Part shown: one piece after another, positions 11,843-25,721 of the stretch
Position numbering within the stretch: position 1 is the stretch's first letter
How the letters are laid out: every line of letters starts with the position of its first letter
From: Climacium dendroides
Taxonomy: Eukaryota; Streptophyta; Bryopsida; Hypnales; Climaciaceae
NCBI GenBank assembly: GCA_950106755.1
Contig: OX467086.1
Location: forward strand, 27,360,001-27,424,000
DNA length: 64,000 nucleotides
Reading direction: 5' to 3'
Position numbers and translations under genes: made by a program
Notes under the pieces: generated by a model
Database searches by the model: none
What the model saw: the letters and a program-made list of their open reading frames with translations, nothing else
Told to the model about the DNA's origin: nothing

Positions 11843-14800
11843 ATGTTAAGCTTTGGTTATTGTCACCAAATCATTTTATACAAGGATGATTGGATTCTCA
11901 AATAAACCTTAAGAATTGTAGTGCAAAATTAAACTTTAATTTCACGGAAAAGAAGTTTTATTGATGAAATTTTGACCTTTCAAACTTTTAGTATTTTGTA
12001 CACTTTAAAATAAAGAACTATAAATTTTAAGATTTTCTTAAGCTTTTAGATAAAATAATTATATATTTTCAGTCTATTTTGATGATTCTGTATATTAAAT
12101 TTTGTTTCTTTCTCAATGTCTTTGAAAATGAAATTTAGTGCAAAAAGTTTTTGATGAATTTTCAAATCTATAATCAAACATTCTTCATTTTTACAATAAA
12201 AATTTATAAGTAAATTGGTTTTGAAATTCAAGATCTTTAAGATAATTCAATCTTGACAACCTAAATTTGATTCAAGATATGATCAGTAAATAATTGATAT
12301 GGATACATTACATTTTCTTTAATTTTATGCTATTAATATAAATGTATATACTAGTGTGCACATTAATGTGCACCAAATCCTTGTATATGTATTTCTTAAA
12401 TATTCTTTTGAATCAAATGCAATGAAATTATGAAAATGTTTTATTGAAAGAAAAGTTATTAATGAAATATTAATTATTTTGGCACTTCATTGCTTTCTTA
12501 GAATAATAAAAAAAATTCAATCAAACTTTTCAATATTCATAGAAGCTTATAAAAAAAGATTCCACCTCAAAATGCCTTGGCTTTGGCTTTGGCATCACAA
12601 GCAAATATATAAAAACTCCAAACCTATCAAAATCTAGTATCTTCTATATAGAAATTCCAAATTTTTTTAGAATTGTACTTAATGCAACTTTGGTAGTTTC
12701 TATAGTTCAAATCGGATGGTTTGAATTGTTCTAGATTACTTAAATCTATACCATTCCTAGATGTATGAAATCTACATGTGTCATAGATGGCACTTTCACA
12801 ATTTAGATTGCATGGTCTAAAATATACATCACTTCTCGATTTCAAAATCTATATAAGTCAAAGATTTCTGAAATCTATAATTGTTCCAAATGTCACTTTA
12901 TGGTTAAGACTAGGTGGTTTTAAACTAGCACATGGAATACCATCATTTAAACAAAACTCCCCATTTATCAAGGAACTTTTCATTATTCCATGATAATAAA
13001 AAGTCTTTGTAAAACCTTTCAACACATTTTAAGAAAGAACGTCACAAACACCAACTAATGGCAACTTGATGGAGAAGAGAGTTTGTTCAAGAGGCTGAAA
13101 CACGTTTCTCAAAAATCTTTCTACTTTTTCAAAAGAATTTAGAAAGATAGGCAAGGCTATTGGAAATTTAGGAATTTTTTTTACTATTCATTTACAATCC
13201 TATAACCAAGAAGCATTTTCAATGACTTCATAGTCAACTCTATTAACATTAGGTGGAACTTTTTTTCTATGGCACTTCACCACTCTCTATTTTATAGTGG
13301 TTGGAAACTTTTTAATTATTTTAATAAAATAGAAAAGTACACAATAAAATGTTAACGGGAAACTTTTCAATACAAATATAATGACAAACAATAATTTAAT
13401 TTTTTAAAATCAAATTCTAGGACAATTAATTCACAATATACTCAATCATGCAATTTTTTTTCTAATTTAACATATTCATTAGGAAAAAATTGACCCCCAA
13501 AAGAGGCCGCTTCATAATGCAAAAGTTTAGATGGGAAGAGCCTTCTCAACTCACTAATTGTGCCAAAAATTGCATGATGAATTCAAAAATTCATCATTAT
13601 TATCCAATCCATCTCCACGATCTCATAAATTTAGGTGAAAAGAACGTTCTTAAATCACTAATTGGGTTATGAATTGCACAATGAATTCAAAATTTTTTCA
13701 TCATTACCCAATCCATCTCCATGATTTTATAAATCTCACGATGGTTTCATCATGAAAAATGAAGCACACGCCAAATGGTGGTACTAATGAGGATGTAGCC
13801 ACCTTCATATTCATTCAATTAGTATAAAAATTAGTAAGAAAACTCAAGGCCTCTTCGTAGGTTCAATTTTTTTTCCTAATGCCCTTGTTTGGAAGTAATG
13901 TATTCATTCTCAATGGTGATTGCATTGAGAATGGATGGTCAATTTCGTTAAAATGGAGAAATTCCTCTACTTTGGCATTTTTTACAATTCAGAGCAGGCG
14001 GTTTGAAGTGTACAAATGTCATAGATGTCTTAAATTTATACCATTTTTAGATGTTTGAAATCTATACTTACGTTAGATGTCACTTTTACAATTCAAAGCG
14101 GGTGGTCTGAAATCTATAAAAATCAAAGATTTCTTAAATCTATAGAAGTCCAAGATTCTTGAAAACTATACATATCCTAGATGTCACTTTTACAATTCAA
14201 AGCGGGTGGTTTGAAAATGGCACATGGAATGCCACCATTTTAACAAAATTTTCCATATGGATAAACTATTATCAAATAGAGGTAATTTCTTTGAAAGTCA
14301 ATATTTTTTGCTTTCAATTGTGAAATGACAATAAATTCAATGATTAAAAAAGATCTTTCAAATTTCAACACTAAAAGAGACTTAGAAAAAATGATTGCAA
14401 ATGGAACTACCTAAATGATTACAAGTTCACTTAGTAAATAAGCAAAATCCCCAAAGATACCAAATCATCAATTGAATTAAATTGATGTTATTCAAGGTGA
14501 AAATTTATGACACATTGTTCTATACAAGCCCTTCAAACTTAGAAACTAAGATTAGAATCAATTCAGGTTTAACCCTTAAAGGACAAGTTTGTGATTGTGG
14601 AAATCATCCCTTTTGGCATTGTGTGAATAATTGGTTTAAGAAAATTCTAGAACACTCATTGAAGGTCAAACTACTAGAGTAAACCATCCATTCACTACAC
14701 ATCCAAAAACTGCACAACAACCATTGCCAATTATCACACAGTGACCACACGATTCAACTACCACTATGATTACAATGGGAACAAAATATTATATCACTGT

Positions 14801-16018
14801 CCAATGACTGCACACTATATGGTGAAGGGCCACAAAGAATTTTTGACTAGATTTCAAGTGCATCTCCTTTATATTGCAATAAAATTTGTAGGAAGAATTT
14901 TTTTGCATTCTATTTTTTGAAGGTGAATCTTAACATGACATTTAATAATCATGCCAATTTTCAAAACATTGAAGTCTCTATTTTTATGTGGAGAAGGATT
15001 TAAATTTTATTTGTGTGGGATTGACAAGTTTACTGTATACAAGACCTAGGATGAATAATTGAACTTCTATCTATCCTAGACACAAAGATTTTGTCTTTCA
15101 TCGACTAGAAAATGGCTACCGCGTCGTTTATAGATTAATGTGCTTTGTGAAAAATGACGAAGTAGTGGAACACCGTTAGTTTAACGAAATTGACATTGAC
15201 TTCCCAAGGTCAGGTATTTCAATTTAATCTATTAGAATACTGTTACTTCTAACAGATTATTATGTTGAAAATTGTCGGAGTGGGCAGGCACTTTTTTATC
15301 TCCACACCTCGCGAAATGTTGATTCAATAACAATGTGAAGACCACAAGCAAGTTAGAGTTCTTAATCCATGTCCCTTTCCCTATAGCTCCAACCCTATCT
15401 CTACTATCAATCAGTACGGTCAGTTTATGTGAATCTCATTTTACATGATAGTTTGATTGGAATGAATTGAGAAGGGTATGGATTTTTGCAAATAAAGTCT
15501 GGGCGCTCAGGGGTTAACTGAGTATATTCTACCGACAAGCTTCCAGCATGCAACAGAAGTAAGTTCCGGCGGAGGGTGGAGCTCTGTATCACAGATGCTT
15601 TGCAGGAGCCAATTAATTAGTTTCCCGACTTCTAGCTATCTGCATTCATGCGCTTTAAGAGAATTGGCTAGCTAGCAGGGAATTGATGATCCCTGCAGCA
15701 TATATTACTATCATCTGGATTAATTAATTTATGCAAAGTATAGAGAATCAGACATGGCATCACCTCGAGCATCATTTCGTCAGTTAAGAGCCGCAAAAGC
15801 TCTAAAAATATTGATTATTGTTGTGTATGTTGAAAAATGTAGTCAACATCCCAGGCGTGACATGAACTACAGTCTGAATACTGGCCGTCACTCACTGGTG
15901 GAGACTCTAACAAATGCAAGAGGACCTAACAGATTGCATTTCAGCCGACATCCAAGCAAGCTTCCAGCTAGCAAGTGAAGTTCTGCAATGTCGACACAGA
16001 AAGCACTCTTACTAGTAC
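11843..16018. other. AT-rich intergenic DNA with diverged repeats
   Basis: No gene recognised. A diverged repeat is shared between 12627-12990 and 13990-14260, seen as a recurring TTTACAATTCAAAGCGGGTG / GGTCTGAAATCTATA motif and an ATGGCACATGGAATGCCACC-type end. 15505-15516 (CTCAGGGGTTAAC) looks like a lone end of the TTAA family. From about 15530 the GC content rises toward the sugar transporter, whose 3' UTR should lie just left of 16019. Confidence 0.5.
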
Positions 16019-18173
16019 TCAAGGATTCTTGGCTGAAGCCTGTTTTCCAGGCTCCTGAACATTGGCCGGGAAGTCGTCTTGAGGGACGATACGCTTCCAG
16101 AACCAGTGCTTTCTCCAGACGTAAATCATCTCCTCGATGGGCACGCCTTTGGTCTCGGGCAGCAGCAGCGCCACGAACCCCGTCATGACGAGCACCCATC
16201 CGGCGAAGAACAGGAAGATCCCATACTCGAAGCTGCACAGAATGGAGAGGAACGCCTGCGCGATCACGAAGGTGAACAGCAGGTTCGTGCTCACGGTGAT
16301 GGCCTGCCCCGCCGACCGCGTCTCCAGCGGGAAAATCTCACTCGGCACCAGCCAGCCCAAGGGACCCCACGACCACGCAAACGCCGCTACGTACACGCAC
16401 ACCATGATGAGGATGCCCATGGCCTCGCTCTTGCTGAGCTCCTGGCCGCCGCCGAACCGAAGTGCTAAGATGATGCTGATGGTGATCTGGCTCACCAACA
16501 TCTGCACTCCGCCTTCCAGGAACAGCACGCGGCGACCGCCCTTGTCGACTGAGAAGAGGGAAACGAGCGTGGCGCCCATGTTCACTGCGCCCACGATGAC
16601 TGCGGAGTAGAGGGAGGCGTTCGTGCCGAAGCCGATGGTGTTGAAGAGGACGGGGACGTAGAACATGATGGCGTTGATGCCAGTCACCTGCTGGAAGAAA
16701 GGGATGGCCATCGCCATCACCAGCTGAGGTCGGTTGCGCAACTTCAGGATGTTTCGGAAAGGATGCTGCACCTGAGCACATAAAATTCCATCCAACGCAT
16801 CAGATCATTACAAATCACGTCACGAGTGGCAGCTGCTTAGAACGACACAACTCTCACAGCATTGCAACAGACTGCGACAGAAAGGCATACGAATATCATA
16901 CTGATGTCATTCTGACGTGATTCTTAAGTTCTACGACACGGGGAAGAAGTTCGAACCAAGAAAAGGGCGTTCGTACCCTTTGGGCGATTCTGCTGGCTTC
17001 GAGCATTTCGTCATACTCGGCATTGACATTCTCCGTGCCGCGGATTTTCGTTAAGATGTGGTGCCCTTCGTCCGTCTTGCCGCGCTCGATGAGGCTGTTG
17101 GGAGTCTCGGGGCAGAAGAGGCCGCCCATAGTGAGCAGCAAGGCGGGCACGGCGGCCAGGCCAAGGGAGACGCGCCAGCCGTTAGGGTGCATCTGGTTGG
17201 TGCCATAGTTGATGAGGTTGGCCACCAAGATGCCGATGGTGGTGGCCAGCTGGAACATGATGTTCAGCCCCCCACGCAGCTTCGCTGGCGCCATCTCCGA
17301 CAGATACAAAGGCACGCACTGCAATCATTCATCATATATACAATTAATCGAATATCGCCTATTCAGAAAGAGAATCCGATTACGCAGTTCGGAAATTCGT
17401 TGCTTTTGTGTGATCAAGACATAAATTGTGTGAAGGATTTGCATTCGGAGTGACCTGATTGGCGAAGCCGACGCCGACGCCGAGGAGGAGGCGCCCGATA
17501 ACGAGCATGGCGAGGTTGACGGCCGCGGCGTTGAAGATGGATCCAGCCAAGAAGGACAGGCCGGCGATGAGCATGCTGATCTTGCGGCCCAGCAGGCGCG
17601 TGGTGTAGGACGCGAAGAAAGTCGCAACAAGGCCTGCCAGATAGAGAGACGACGTAAAGAGCTGCAAGCCCGGGTCGTTGTACTTGCAGTAGTGGCTCTC
17701 GTGCAGATCGCCCGAGTGCTTCTTTATGTAAACGTGTGGGAAGAACTTGATCAGGAAGTCGTCCATCGCCGTCACGCCCCCTGTGATCGATTCAATCAAC
17801 CACAACAACAAAAAGTTAAATACCGGCATCCACACACGTACTGCAAGGCTCTACTTTGGAAGTGTTACGTTCATGGCAACGACCTAAAAAGTAATGCATA
17901 TGTACATCGCAAAGGATGGCAAACCTGCAGGACGTCATCTTTTCAACGGGTATCTCCATCGCTCCTGTGTGATGGTTTGCAATTGCAAGTTAGCTGTTTG
18001 AAAAGAAAAAGCAAGCTGAGAAGCTAGTACATACCCGAGATGCCGATGTCATAGCCGAAGAGAAGTCCTCCGCTGGCGGCCACAACGCACGCCAACACCA
18101 CGAACACCGTGACCTTTCCTTCATACTGTGCCGCTTTCGGCCCGCCTGCCCCCACCACGACCGCGATCGCCAT
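16019..18173 (-). CDS. STP: STP-type monosaccharide/H+ symporter
   Basis: Major-facilitator sugar porter of the plant STP clade, importing hexoses with protons across the plasma membrane. Four exons on the minus strand, 18035-18173, 17455-17780, 16977-17318 and 16019-16771, join to 519 aa, the usual STP length. Recognisable features: [17 protein letters not shown] (39-55) with Asp42 at the proton-coupling position of STP10, [14 protein letters not shown] (142-155) with the paired Arg143, [11 protein letters not shown] before the central loop, [12 protein letters not shown] (296-307), [18 protein letters not shown] (405-421) and PETKG near the C terminus. Cys78 (HYCKYND) and Cys448 (LCSFEYG) match the two lid-domain cysteines that form a disulfide in STP10. 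GC content is much higher than in flanking DNA. The start [11 protein letters not shown] is the first ATG after the TATA box in this frame. Exact sugar specificity cannot be read from sequence. Confidence 0.95.
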
Positions 18174-18552
18174 AAATCAATTCGCTTAACTCCACACAAA
18201 CTAGCTACTGTAATTGACTCGAATAAAGTTAGCTGAAGAGGAGCCGCCCAGGCAAGGATTTCAACTCCGCTGCATCTATGCCAGGGAAATGCCAGCCAAA
18301 AGCAATGCCGACCTCGATTTACGTACTTGAGAATCAGGCGTAATTCTAAAGACGATGCAAGGCTGGCCTGCCTAATCCCGTGAGAAAAATACAGCTACAC
18401 GAGACCGAACGGAGGTCGAGAATGGAAGAGCGGTCGATCAATGCGAGAGGATGCTGCTCCAGGTGCTTGACAGCAAGAGCAGTCCGTCGACCGGAGTTGG
18501 AAAAGCAGGAGCTCATGAGCTGAGAAGATGGAAAATGAGTGCTCGGGTGTGC

Positions 18553-18560
18553 TTATATAG
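18553..18560 (-). promoter_or_regulatory. TATA box of the STP gene
   Basis: On the minus strand the sequence reads CTATATAAGCACAC, a near-consensus plant TATA box, 380 bp upstream of the STP ATG (18173). Transcription would start near 18525, leaving a 5' UTR of about 350 bp with no gene in it. Function is inferred from position and consensus. Confidence 0.68.
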
Positions 18561-20362
18561 TGCTGAGTTCCGATTTATACGGCTGTTCCAAGTCTATCCA
18601 TCTCGGGAATCGGGATCCATCTGCGGTCTAAGTGTGGACGGGGCTACCACGTCACCCCGCATATTTAGGAGAAATCTGAATGCTCGTGAGGGGGTATGCT
18701 ATGCAGTTGGGATGATGCTCGGATGCTCTATCTCGACACCTCAGCTGACAATGACATAATTTAATTAGAATTCAGTTTAATTTCTCCAGCTTTTAATTTT
18801 CTCTGACAGTCTGTATGCATCATGTCTGGCTCCGCACGCCTGGAAGCCAACGGGAGAGAGAATTCAACGCACTGGCTGTCTCCACCCGATTGACTTGACT
18901 TCCCACAGCTGTGAATGATGTAAGTGCCCATCAGGAAAGCCCCCCGGGGGACTGTGATTATGATTATGTGCAGGATACGAGATCTCAAAACGGTGTTCAG
19001 ATTCATTCTCGATATGGATTGAGACTTCAGTTGAGTCCGGTTTTACGTAAATAATTGCATTGCCCTGGAAAAAGTGTTCCACGATTATCCTTTTCAACAA
19101 AAAATTACTTTTCAACACGTTACCTGTGGTGCATACATGTATATACACAAACTTCGAAAGACTTTCCTACGACGAGGATCCTAAGTCCAATACAACACAT
19201 AAGAACGTTTTCTGCAGAAAGAACCCCATAAACATAAGAATTAATACATTAATTCGAAGTCTAGACTGGCATGGCTGGAATCTTCATGTGATCGACTCGG
19301 TCCGAGCTCATAAGTATTGTTACTCCTGCGTGCTGAAAACTCCGAGAGCCCGGATGGCATCTCTTTGCCCTGCCTGCCCACATAAACATATATACCCTTG
19401 CCTTGTCAATCTGTCACAAGGACTGGCAAATTACATAAATCTAGATATATCTATGTCGTCCAACTTGCAGATTCGGCGCCAAATGGTGCAGCTTAAATAT
19501 TAATTGAATGATAGGTACCAGCTATGATCTGGACATCGCTCTTTCTGGCGCTCTTGGGCACTCTTTCTAGCTCACATGTCCAGTGAGTCCAGCTTCGCCT
19601 GCAAGCGGATACCGTTGACTCTTACATGTCCAATGATCAATGAACCTTGCTCAAATAAATTTAGTTGGCAATTGGGCATAGGCAGCAAACACCTGAGAGA
19701 AACCTGAATCGAAAGGTTTTCTACACATCTTACGAACTTTCAACTGTATGGAATGAATTGTGTAGAGCCATGTACCACGATTGCAAGGAATTCACAAAAC
19801 GTCTTCAGGCAAGCCTCCTCATCGATCGACTGTTTCACAGTGAGTGCGGACCTTGGGGGAACTGATTGTTAAGGTAACTGACCGTATTTGTGACATAATT
19901 TCTGATGAATGCCTCCTTAGGTGGTAGGCAATTTAAAAAATGATTTTTTTGCACACATGGGACAATGTAAGAGAAAGGAATATCAATTGAAAATTTAATT
20001 TTTCCACAATTTGGTTATGGAGTTTTGTAGTGTGTTGCCTTCTAGTCCATAAATGTCACCAGATCACCCCAAAACCAATGAAAGTGCACTCATAATGGTC
20101 ATCTTATTCACCTAAAGTAGTTACAATATTATCCTCAAACCTCCACAACATAGTTGGGGTCCTAGTGTAGTCATATTCTTTGATGGTTCACACACAAATA
20201 ATACTCAAGATCCTATTCCCACAACTAAGTCACTCCTAAAGAGTTGCTTGCACAACCCAACAATTCCCATTAGCTTGCTTACTCAAAAGCAACAATTAAA
20301 CTTTTTGCATGACTATAATAGAACCTTCCATAGAGTAGCACAAATAATCACATGGCAAAAGT
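18561..20362. other. Intergenic region upstream of STP
   Basis: Moderate GC content from 18561 to about 19870, then AT-rich. Several open frames of 60-150 codons exist, but none has a recognisable domain. I see no RNA gene. It probably contains the distal STP promoter and eroded repeats. Confidence 0.5.
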
Positions 20363-20502
20363 TTAACCCCTACATTACCCTCAAGCCAAAAAATGGATGA
20401 CTTACTTGTTCACTAAGAAACAAAAATACACCTCTTGGTCTAATAATCCAAGTATTTTAGTGACTACTTTGGTTATTGAGGGCCATGTCTTTTAAAGGTT
20501 AA
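20363..20502. mobile_element. Short TTAA-flanked MITE
   Basis: 140-bp unit starting TTAACCCCTACATTACCCTC and ending GAGGGCCATGTCTTTTAAAGGTTAA when trimmed to its last bases (TTTTAAAGGTTAA). TTAA flanks both edges and the end motifs are inverted. Non-coding. Confidence 0.58.
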
Positions 20503-20869
20503 TAGGGTTCATCACTTCATCTACCTAAGAATTAGAGGGATGTTCTAATGTATATTTTTGTTTGTGGACTTTTTCAAGATGAGGACATTTTTAATCCTAA
20601 AAAGACTATTACCATCCTAATACCAAGGTCATTATTTCATTGGTAATTCAAGAATGAATAGGTGCATTTTTTGGTTTCATAGTTTTAAAAAAAAACATTC
20701 ATCAAACACTTTTCGTCCTCTACATCCTTTCACAATTAAAGTACCTCCAAATTCCAACATCAAATTGATTTTCAAAACTAATTCAATAAGAGAATGGAAA
20801 ATATAAGTGAAATTGGGATAATACTTGTGGTTTTTATTTATTTTTGGAAAAATAAAAACAAACTAAGGT

Positions 20870-21150
20870 TGCAATGTTCTCAACTCTACAATTAGCGATG
20901 CTCAAGTAAAGGATTTAGGATTGTGATTATGACTCTCAAGACTTTGGTAATACTCCACAATGATTTTACATAGATATATGATCCTTGAAAATATAGTTGG
21001 TAGAAATAGCTTTGGGAATCATTGTAAACCTCCTTTCTTTTGTTGAAGTTTCACATGTGCACCTTCATAATGGAGATGACATTGACTAACATCTTAGACA
21101 AAATGTGAAGCACGATATCCATGGTATATGCTATTGTGAATGCTATATTT
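20870..21150. repeat. Dispersed repeat shared with 27510-27770
   Basis: The two segments share order and wording over ~260 bp: a GATGCTCAAGTAAA / GATGCTCAAATAAA block, an AGATATATGATCCTTGAAAA / ATAGATTTCAGAATCTTGAA block, then AATGGAGATGACATTGACTA / CATGGAGATGATGTAAAATG. They are diverged and in the same orientation. No coding potential or ends were identified. Confidence 0.5.
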
Positions 21151-21898
21151 AGATTAAAGCTATATTATCAATTTAGAATAATTTAGCTATGGAAGTGTAT
21201 TTTTTAATTTGAATCCAACTATTGAAATGAAGCTTTTCAAATTTAATTAGTACATAAAGTAAACTTTGATTTTAGAAAAATCCCAAATGTAAATAATTTA
21301 GAAATTCTTACTAACTCTTTAAAGGTCTAATGAGGACCGTATATATAGTTTTATATTTTATTCCTCAAAATATGAAATATATACTTAAATATGGCAAGAT
21401 ACATACCATTGGATTGAAAATTCAACAATTGATATCCTTCATATAGACATTGTTTAAATATCTAAGCCTCATTATGTTTAAATATGGCACCAATACATCA
21501 TATATGTAGAATATATTGCTACTTTGCAAGTTCTTAGACATGTAGGAGGTGCAATAATAATCTAAATTAGAGAAACCATGTATCAACAAATCTAACTCAA
21601 TATGAATACAAACTTTTGTAAATGTTGTATATGTCAATTTATACATATATTGTGTATCAAATACACAAAAATACCATATTGCAACCTAAATTGGACTTCT
21701 TAGACCTTTAAGGGTTCATGACAAAATGTTCTCAAAGAACAAATTGATGCCAAAGATCATTCCAAAAATGCATTTAAAAAAAATAGAAATCCTTGACAAC
21801 TAGGAAATGAGAGCTACTAGATCAATAAGAGAAAAATAAGATTGTGTGTAGCAATGCCAATCCACATACCCTAAAAAGAACCAAGAAAAAATAGCAAA

Positions 21899-23029
21899 TT
21901 AACAAGGCCTAAAGGATCAAAGTCTACTTTGGGAATAAAATGGATTTTAGGTAGGCTTGTGTGGCCTCATTTTCTAACATGATTCTTTTAAATTTCTTTT
22001 GAAATTGAATAATCACATTAGCTTTACAAGAATTTTGTTTTTATTCCAATTGGTGCCTAGTAGCAAAAAGTTATGCTACAATAAGCTCTTTTATGTCTAA
22101 TCAACAAAAATTCCACACTAAATTTTTTTTCTATAAATTATATTTTTGTCTATGTAGAATTCAAAGTTTTGCATTAGTTGTTTTTAGAGACTCTTTGAGG
22201 GTAAGTTGTCCTCTTGAATTACAACAACAAAATCAGATTATTAAATAATAAAAATATTAATGATAAATTAAAATTTAAAAATATTTTAAAATTAATTTTT
22301 AATTTTAAAAAAAGAATATTAAAAATTAATTAAACATTATTTTTTGATGTGGCATCTCCTAGCCATGTCAAACTATTTATATAGTTATGTTCCCATATTC
22401 CCTATAGTTTGGGAATTCACGGTCTCTAAAGGCCCCAACAAACATTTAATGATTCATCGCATTTAAAAATGTGAAAGTTAAAAGACTTTTTGTTTTTTGT
22501 GTGACTATTTATTTGAAAAAATAACATATTAAATTCACGTTTTAAATTTCAATTTTCACGATGTAAAATAATTTTTTTTTCAAGGTTCAATTTGTTTGCT
22601 TGAACAATCTCATTGTTGGAATTAGTGTGTTTCAATTTCATTTTAGAGATATCCATGATTTTTTCCCCTTCTATTTTGTATATACCTCATTATTTTTGAA
22701 CTTGTTTTTAAACTTTCAACTCAATTTTTCAACATAAATTTTTTTAATTCATAAACTATAGTGTAAAAATTTAAAGTTAAGAAGATTCAAAGTCTAATCA
22801 TGAAAAGTGTAAAAGTATTTATTTTTTTACTTTAAACACAAAATATCTTGCAATCTACAAGGTTAAAGTCTTTGAAATTTTTTGGCACATTCTTACAATA
22901 GTTTAGTGCAAGATCCTATAATTAGATATGCAATACAAACAATTTTTTAATTTTTTTGCTTTTTACAATGGGAATGGTTGTTTTCATTGTTTTTTGATGA
23001 TAAAAAGTTTATAGCCTTGTAGGGATTAA
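21899..23029 (-). mobile_element. TTAA-flanked MITE, long form (reverse orientation)
   Basis: Starts TTAACAAGGCCTAAAGGATC and ends GCCTTGTAGGGATTAA; TTAA lies at both edges. The interior is related, inverted, to the element at 10914-11842: a TTTGTCTATGTAGAATTCAAAG-like block near 22146 matches the AAGCTTCAAATGTGGACAAA block of that copy. 1131 bp, non-coding. Confidence 0.66.
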
Positions 23030-23810
23030 TGCATACTCTCTCTCTTTTGTCACACAAAATTTTTACAATACTACATTGAGAATTCTCAAGCACCAAATAC
23101 CAAATCATGTATTATGTGCTTTAGTGCTTTAGACCTAACAAATCCATTCAAAATGCCAAAAAATTATAAAAGAATGAATCAATTTACAATATCACAAAAA
23201 ATCTATGATTGCCTTGCTCATGCAAGTGCCCTACCTTACTTCCACTACAATCCTAGTTTTTTGATCCAATTAGACCATGTGATGGAATGGAAGGTAGGTA
23301 GATAATTTACATGATATAAAATGAAGTATTAAATATACCACCAAATATTCCAAATTCTCATTTGGTCAATTTGAGGTGCAAAGTTTTGAAAAAACAAATT
23401 CTTGTATAAAAAACCCTAAGGTTTTAGAAAAAACAAAATCTTGTATAATAATCCTCATAAATTAAATTATTTTAGAATTTAAACATAAATTGCAATTTAG
23501 GCAAAATTCATCTTCTTTTCAACTCTGAAAATGTATTTCAAAAATAAGAAGATACTTCTAGTCTCACCTTTAGTGTTTAATGTTAATCATAAAACCTTTG
23601 AGAGGGAAAGTGCCCTTTGGACGATTTTAGGCAAAGCTTATGGTGGATAGTTTGTTTAGGGGGCTTGCTTGAAATCATTTTCAATGAATGGCAATGTAAT
23701 TTTTTTTGCTAATAATATTTTTGAATTCATGACAACAATGCTAGAGTGTGAGCCTACGAATACAAGCCTACCACCTTGAGTGTAGGTGTAAGTAGGTATC
23801 CTACAACCAT

Positions 23811-24014
23811 GGTAGGTACCTATAATATAAACATCTACAATATACTTAGGTACCTATAATATAGATACCTACAATATACCTAGGTACCTATAATATAAAC
23901 ACCTACAATATAGACATCTACAACATATGTAGGTATCTATAATATAAACACCTATAATATAGGTATCTTATAACCGTGGGAGGTATCAATAATATAGGTA
24001 TCTATAATATAGAT
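23811..24014. repeat. 34-bp tandem repeat array
   Basis: AGGTACCTATAATATA recurs at 34-bp spacing (near 23815, 23849 and 23883), alternating with ACACCTACAATATAG; the array then degrades into AGGTATCTATAATATA copies up to about 24014. About six units, AT-rich, with no coding role seen. Confidence 0.75.
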
Positions 24015-24290
24015 GCTTGAGCTCTAGCTAGATTCATAGTCTTAAGATCCTAAGCTCACATACTAATAATCTTGAAATCCATGAGGGGTATTTGGGCAAC
24101 TTGTGCATTTTAGATATAAAAAAATTCTTTTTTGAATTTTAATTCAACTAAAAATTGAAGCTTATTAAGTTTAGTTTTCACTCCAGTTTGAAATTTGGGA
24201 AAATTCCTAAAATTAAATATTTTATAGTAATTTGAACTCTTTGCCTATATGATAATCATAAAGTGTTGATTTTCTAATTTTAGAATGGCA

Positions 24291-25148
24291 CTAGCGGTTG
24301 GTGCTTGCTATGCTACACATTCACCATTAGAATTTCATTAGAATTTTTATGTATTAGATAGAATGTAGAGCAAAAATTTCAATAAATCTTCAAATAAAAA
24401 TTACTAAAATCTTCATATAATTTTTTTAATAAATAAACATATACTGGAATAAACAATAGAAATTTAATGAATGGTGAATGAAATACATGCAATGATGAAT
24501 ACAGTAAAAGGTACACATACATTAGAATGCATTAGAAATTTGATTCAAATAATGGCAACCAAAGTAGAAGAATTTAAAGGAAAAGCTTGTAAATCTCAAA
24601 AGCTTCGTGAACAATTTAATTGTTGTGAAATCTAAAATCGGTTCAATCTAATAAATTTCTCAAATCATTTGGTAGTAGCAATAGATAATTGAAATCATGA
24701 AAACTCAAAGCTCACAAAAGCACAAAATCATAGAAATGCAAAAGAAGTATAAAGCCAAGAAAAGTAATGGAATTGCTACCTTTATAATATCACCATATTG
24801 ATTCTCTTTAATATCACCTTAATTGCAATGACTATATTATTTCTATAATATCACCCTTTGTAAAAAGTGATATTATAAAGGTGACTGTGAATTGCTACTT
24901 TAATTCAGTAATATCACATTGTGTGAAAATATGATTTCTATGTATGCATGATTGGAAATATTTTTATAAAATAATTAAGATAATTATTTTAAAGACTTAT
25001 TGAAATCATTATCATGCATTCTATTCAAATATATCAAATTTTTAGTAATATGTGATACAATGAATGCGTAGCATAGTAAGCACAAGCCCCTAGTATTAAT
25101 GATAGCATTTGTGATATTATAGGGGGACTTATGATTTTAGTAGTATGA
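24291..25148 (-). mobile_element. Non-autonomous Helitron, copy B (complete)
   Basis: On the minus strand it starts TCATACTACTAAAATCATAA after a host A and ends CACCAACCGCTAG before a host T: 5'-TC...CTAG-3' between A and T, as Helitrons do. 858 bp, colinear with copies A (3272-4094) and C (50201-51079). No protein-coding sequence; it would depend on a Rep/helicase in trans. Confidence 0.76.
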
Positions 25149-25721
25149 TGGTAAAAGTATTGTACAACAATGTTCTACACTATAATATAAACTTGTGGGA
25201 GAATTTTCAAATCTTTAGAGTTTATTTTGGATTTGATATGAATTGTTTTATCTTTTATTCATAAATTCATGGTATCTTCAAATTTCCACAAAAATATGAA
25301 AGTTTTAAAACTAATAGAAGACATGTAGTCACAACTCTACAAAATAAATACAAAAAACATAAATAAAGTTTGGGAAGATGGTGATAGGCTTGTCCTTTCC
25401 AAGTTATAAGCACGGTTGTCAAATCGGACGGAATCTCACTGTTCACGAACAGAATCGGATCGATTAGGGTTGACCGGCTGCGAACTTCAAAGGCTTATAA
25501 CTTTTGCAAAAATACTTCAAATCGGGCAAATGAGATGTTTTTAGGCATCTACAGTTATTTTTGCATTGGTTCCCTCAAAAAAAAACTTTTCAACTTCTTC
25601 AATTGAAAAGACACTTAATTTTCTATAGACTTTAATTTTAGTCATGGTTGTTGCAAGAAATAAGTGTCATTTTGGACTTACAATGATTTAGTGAGTAATG
25701 TGACTTTTGAAATAGTTTTTC

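Noticed and set aside
16079..16610. Long plus-strand open frames across the STP gene
   Set aside because: They are antisense shadows of a high-GC coding exon; the minus-strand frame has all the sugar-porter motifs.
18451..19503. Several 90-150-codon open frames upstream of STP
   Set aside because: They overlap each other on both strands in moderate-GC DNA and show no domain or conserved motif.
23811..24014. CRISPR-like array (34-bp spacing)
   Set aside because: The whole period is repeated, including the supposed spacers, so it is a simple satellite.
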